DNA of 64,000 nt. It comes from Paramoeba atlantica. Taxonomy: Eukaryota; Discosea. Position 1 is the first letter of the stretch, and each line of letters begins with the position of its first letter. Shown in pieces: positions 60,447 through 64,000 of this stretch. The notes beneath the pieces are model-generated. The model made no database searches, had not been told where the DNA came from, and saw only the letters and a list, made by a program, of their open reading frames with translations. The stretch covers positions 1 to 64,000 of the forward strand of contig CDRNVI010000144.1 of NCBI GenBank assembly GCA_977017575.1, read 5' to 3'. A program made the translations under genes and the position numbers.

Positions 60447-60472
60447 TTTAATCATCTTTTCCATGCTGCAAA
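60447..60472 (+). repeat. Inverted repeat, left, flanking tyrosine recombinase gene
   Basis: About 26 bp, containing AATCATCTTTTCCATGC, match the reverse complement of 61808-61833 with a single mismatch. The pair encloses the recombinase gene. Confidence 0.88.
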
Positions 60473-60564
60473 GGAATTTTCAAAAAAAAGTTTTCTTGGA
60501 AATTAATCATTCATGTTGGTTGTCACAATTATTTGATTTTCTTTTCATTTTCATTTTTTCAAAA

Positions 60565-61692
60565 ATGGCGCAACACCAAATGTCAACTCGAGAGGAAAGA
60601 CGAAGGAGGGTTGAAAATGGGGTCCCTGACCATGCAAAAGCCCTGACTGTTGACAACTGTGGGTTTGATCGATCTCGTAGGGCTGTTGAAGACTTTTTCG
60701 ATCGACGAACCCCAGCACCAACAAGACGAGCAGTTCTCCATGCGGGTGCGTGTTTCGAAAACTTTCTTCAGCTGAAGACAGATGCTGGGTTGGATTATTC
60801 AATTAACGAAAAACTTTTAATTGAGTTTTTTGAGTTGTATCTCTGGTATTTGATCCACCCCCGAACACACGTGTGTGTCTTTGACTGTGGATCTTTTTTT
60901 CCAATCGTTGCATACACAAAACGGTTCATCTACCTAAAATACGCGGTTGACCTTGGGCCGTGTCGTGAACTCAACAGACTCTTGAAAAAGGAAACCTTTG
61001 GGCACCAACCAATGAAAAAGGAAATCTTCACTCTTGAGGAGTTGACCAAGTTTGTGGAACGGAAACCGCAAGATGGAGGAGAAAGACAAGAGTCCCTTTT
61101 GGTGCTGTGTTCCTTTTTTGGTTTGGGACGATCTGCTGAGGTCATCATGATGACGAAAGAAACTGTTTTGGTGAAAAGCGATTCTGTTGTTTTTTCTCTT
61201 TTCCATTGTGCGAAGTCAAGGACCTTTCGAACCACAAAAGTTGTTGTCCCAAATGTTGGAAAGTTCGATACCGCTCGTGAATTTGCTGCCCACCTGGCTT
61301 CAATTCCTGACAAACCTCGTTTGTGGTGGACCTGGAGACAAGGGAAGTTTGTTGAGCAACCAATGGGGAAGAACCAAATCACAGTGATTGCAAAGAAGGT
61401 TGCACTCTTTCTGCAGAAAGATCCTCCACTGTATGCTTCACACTCTTTCCGCCGATCCGGGGCTACAGCAATGGTTGAAGGGGGAGCCTCCACTGATCAA
61501 CTGATGGTGTCTGGGGCTTGGGCTTCCCAACGTGTTGCACATGGTTATATTCAAGATTCTGACCGAGCTGCCAGAGAAAGAACAGAGATCTTGACTTCAA
61601 CTTCTTCAAGTTCTCAATCGAGCTCATCTTCTGGGGTTCAACTGACCATTAATTTGGGAGATCTTGTCTCTCGAGAGAGGTTGGGTCATTAA
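60565..61692 (+). CDS. Tyrosine recombinase (integrase), 375 aa, intact
   Basis: A single-exon protein carrying the full catalytic set of tyrosine recombinases in order and at usual spacing: R189 (GLGRSAEV), K217 (HCAKSRTF), H293-x-x-R296 (ASHSFRRSGATA), W319 (GAWASQ) and the nucleophile Y328 (HGYIQDSD). Such enzymes cut and rejoin DNA through a phosphotyrosine. Residues 1-150 form the probable core-binding region, and the C-terminus is Ser-rich. The ATG at 60565 (MAQHQMSTREERRRRV) is chosen over one 43 codons upstream (60436) because the upstream extension is hydrophobic and overlaps the inverted repeat. No reverse transcriptase, chromodomain or other partner gene is near. The gene sits between tRNA-Ile and tRNA-Ser, inside a 26-bp inverted repeat pair. 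It may be a Crypton-like or new recombinase element, or a domesticated gene. Confidence 0.9.
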   Translation: MAQHQMSTREERRRRVENGVPDHAKALTVDNCGFDRSRRAVEDFFDRRTPAPTRRAVLHAGACFENFLQLKTDAGLDYSINEKLLIEFFELYLWYLIHPRTHVCVFDCGSFFPIVAYTKRFIYLKYAVDLGPCRELNRLLKKETFGHQPMKKEIFTLEELTKFVERKPQDGGERQESLLVLCSFFGLGRSAEVIMMTKETVLVKSDSVVFSLFHCAKSRTFRTTKVVVPNVGKFDTAREFAAHLASIPDKPRLWWTWRQGKFVEQPMGKNQITVIAKKVALFLQKDPPLYASHSFRRSGATAMVEGGASTDQLMVSGAWASQRVAHGYIQDSDRAARERTEILTSTSSSSQSSSSSGVQLTINLGDLVSRERLGH

Positions 61693-61807
61693 TGTTAATG
61701 AGCAATGTCAACAATAAATACTGATAATGTTTTGAAATTCAATTATTTTTCATAATTGCAAGGGAACAAAAGACCATTTATTTCTGAATTTGGGCAAACT
61801 CAGTGAG

Positions 61808-61833
61808 TTTGCTGCATGGAAAAGATGATTAAA
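61808..61833 (-). repeat. Inverted repeat, right, flanking tyrosine recombinase gene
   Basis: It reads TTTGCTGCATGGAAAAGATG on plus and pairs with 60447-60472. It lies 116 bp after the recombinase stop codon. Confidence 0.88.
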
Positions 61834-61901
61834 GAAAAAATTGTTTTCAGGCAAAAAAAAAAAGAGGAAAAAATTCAAAAACAAAACAAAGAAAAAAAAT
61901 T

Positions 61902-61985
61902 CGTCAGAAGCAGGATTTGAACCTACGCCCCGTTTCCAGGATGTGATTTCTAGTCACACGTCTTAGACCACTCGACCATTCCGAC
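61902..61985 (-). tRNA. tRNA-Ser (AGA)
   Basis: An 84-nt class II tRNA on minus: acceptor GTCGGAA/TTCTGAC, anticodon arm TGTGA-CTAGAAA-TCACA giving AGA, a long variable arm (TCCTGGAAACGGGG), and T arm with GTTCAAATC. The discriminator is G, as usual for eukaryotic serine tRNAs. CCA is not encoded. A T-rich run follows on minus. Confidence 0.95.
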
Positions 61986-62018
61986 ATTTCATAAAAAATA
62001 AATGAAAAAAAGGAAAGG

Positions 62019-62055
<37 letters not shown>

Positions 62056-62539
62056 GAAAAGAAAAAAAAAAAAAAAAGAAGAAAGAAAAAGAAAAAGAAA
62101 AATAGAAAAAAATACATTTGAACAAGATTTGTGAGTTGAGTGGTCCTGTGAATGGATTCTTACTGAAATACCTACAAAGAAAAAAGAAAGAAAAAAGAAA
62201 GAAAAAAGAAAGAAAGAAGAGGGAAAGAAAAGAAATAAGAGAAGAGAAAAAGAAAAGGAAAGGAAAAGAAAGAAAAGGAAAAGAAAAAAGAAAAAATAAA
62301 AAATAAAAAATAAAAAATAAAAAATAAAAATAAAATAAAAAAAAAACATGATTTGGACCTCTAGAAAGAGAAGAGAGAGAAGAGAGAGAAGAGAGAGAAG
62401 GAGAGAAAAGAGAGAGAGGGAGAGAAAAGAGGAGATAGAGAGGAAAGGGGAGAGAGAAAGAGAGAGAAGAAAGAAAAAGTTCAAAGAAAAAGAAAAAGAA
62501 AAAAGAAAAAAGAGAGAGAAAAATTAAAAGAAAAAGAAA

Positions 62540-62571
<32 letters not shown>

Positions 62572-64000
62572 AAAAGAAAAAAAAAGAAGAAAAAAAAAAA
62601 AAAGAAACAAATAAAACAAGAGAAGAAAGAACTTCAATTTTGGTTGGGATTGTCCCACTAGATACACTGAGATAGTTGTCTGCCAAAAGCCTTTTTTAAC
62701 AAATAATAGAAAGAGAGAAGAGAAAGAGAGAAGAGAGAAGAGAGAGAGAAAAAAAAATCAGAAGAGAAAGAGAAAGAGGAGAGGAGAGGAGAGGAGAGAG
62801 AGGAGAGAGAGGAGAGAAGGAGAGAAGGAGAGAAGAAGAAAGAGAGAAGAAGAAGAAGAGAAGCAAAAAAACAGAGGTTGTATGTTGCTCACCCTCCTCT
62901 CTCATTCTCTCTCCCCCCCCCCCCCAAGAACCCCCTCCCCCCTTGAACACACACACTCTCTCCAGAACCTTTTTGCTTCCTCCCTCTCCTCCCTTTCCTT
63001 CTTCCTCTCCCTCTTTCCCTCTTTCATGAGCCAACACAAAAAAAAACCATCCAGACCTGAAATAGAGGTCCATCATTCCTGTTTCAGTTTTTTTGTTTGT
63101 TTTTTTTTCGTGGGGTTTGTGGTTTTTTCTCTTTCTCTCTTCTCTTTTTCTCAAGTTATTCTTCTCTTTTCTTTCTTTTTCTTTTTTTTTCTTTTACTGT
63201 TTTTTTTCTTTTTCTTTTTCTTTTTTTCTTCTTTTTCTTTTTTTTTTTTCTTTTCTTTTTTTCTTTCTTCCTGGTTTTTCTTCACTTTATCTTTTTTTCT
63301 TTCTCTCACTCTTTCTCTTTTTTTTTCTCTCTCACTCTCTCTCTTTTTTATCTTCTTCTTTTCCTTCAAATTCCTCTTCTTTTCTCTCTCTTTTTTGTTT
63401 TTCAAAGAGAAAAGGGAAAAAAAAAGGAAAAGGATTCAAAAAAGAAAAAAAAAGGAGGAAAAAAAAAGAAAAAAGGAAAAAAATAAGGGAAAAATAAGAA
63501 TAAAAGGGAAAGAAAAAAAAAGAATAAAAGAAAAAAGGAAAAAATAAGAGATGAAAAAGGAAAAAAGAAACCCAAGAAAAAAGAAACTAAAAAAAAAGGG
63601 GGGGAAGAAGAAAGAAGGAAAAAGACCTCTTGGTTTGAACTGGCAGCACAGATCACTACAACCAAGATCACAACACACACAGGATCCCTTGAAAAGAAAG
63701 TGCCACAACCTGAGATAGGGAACAACAATATGAATTGTTTTAGAAAAAGGAGAATGAAAGAGGAAAAAAAAAGGAGGGGACAACTTTTGAGAAGAGAAAA
63801 GAGTGGGGAAAGGGGGAAAAAAAGGGAGAAACAACAAAGAGAGAAACGAAAAAAAAAAAAACCAAAGCACAGCTTATTGAGTTTACAAAGAGCATCTTCC
63901 ACGGTTTTCGATGTCCTGAAAAATTAAGGGATCTAAATCAGTGGTTCAACCGCTTTTTTTGTTTTTTTTTTTTTTTGGTGAGCAACAGAGAGGAAAGGAA
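61986..64000. other. Purine/pyrimidine microsatellite; no gene confidently seen
   Basis: Bases 61990-62620 and 62700-62870 are A/G-rich, 62890-63020 C/T-rich, 63090-63400 T-rich and 63400-63860 A/G-rich. Two unique islands look slightly coding on minus. At 62635-62686 the frame MADNYLSVSSGTIPTKIEV appears. At about 63868-63921 a TTTTTCAG acceptor is followed by TSKTVEDALCKLNKLCFG and a GT donor. Either could be an isolated exon of a gene extending off the window. All other long frames are compositional. Confidence 0.45.

Noticed and set aside
60930-61493. 187-codon minus-strand frame
   Set aside because: It is antisense to the tyrosine recombinase, whose catalytic residues are on plus.

Overview
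The window is the end of a eukaryotic chromosome. It opens with about 780 bp of perfect CCCTAAA telomere repeat (the TTTAGGG type of plants, many algae and several protist groups). Spliceosomal GT-AG introns, tRNA genes without encoded CCA, and A-starting anticodons (AAU Ile, AGA Ser) confirm a nuclear eukaryotic genome. The lineage cannot be fixed from sequence alone. TTTAGGG telomeres, Ty1/copia and Ty3 chromodomain elements and very long low-complexity proteins suggest a protist or alga rather than an animal.

Layout. 1-12.8 kb: telomere, then old retroelements nested in each other (a minus-strand copia-like fossil whose 5' LTR is split by a Ty3 chromodomain element), then a broken gene with a SAP-like motif. 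This arm has almost no CpG. 12.8-23.3 kb: purine/pyrimidine microsatellite with internal segmental duplications, a second copia-like fossil and the C-terminal end of a LINE-like element. 23.3-37.7 kb: two giant, divergently transcribed, multi-exon genes (about 2,290+ aa on minus, 1,374 aa on plus). I built both from splice sites whose phases agree at every junction. 41.2-42.6 kb: an intact intronless gene for a 2-oxoglutarate/Fe(II) oxygenase-like protein. 43-57.4 kb: tandem duplications (units of about 0.19, 0.095 and 1.4 kb), a MITE-like element inside a tandem array, a dispersed LTR family including one solo LTR with a 5-bp target duplication, gag fragments and a broken DDE transposase. 57.9-62 kb: an NHL-repeat pseudogene, four tRNA genes (Asp, Lys, Ile, Ser) and, between tRNA-Ile and tRNA-Ser, an intact tyrosine recombinase gene flanked by inverted repeats and preceded by a 164-bp imperfect palindrome. 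62-64 kb: purine-rich tract.

How it may work together. The clearest new candidate is the tyrosine recombinase unit (60.27-61.83 kb): complete catalytic set, inverted repeats at both sides, a long cruciform-type palindrome, and a position among tRNA genes. The second candidate is the 23-43 kb block: two giant low-complexity genes sharing a 5' region (one with a ParB-like DGRHR motif and a SUMO-interaction-like motif), with a 2OG-Fe(II) oxygenase about 3.5 kb beyond. A joint role in chromatin or DNA modification is only inference, but the near absence of CpG in the terminal 15 kb makes DNA modification worth testing.
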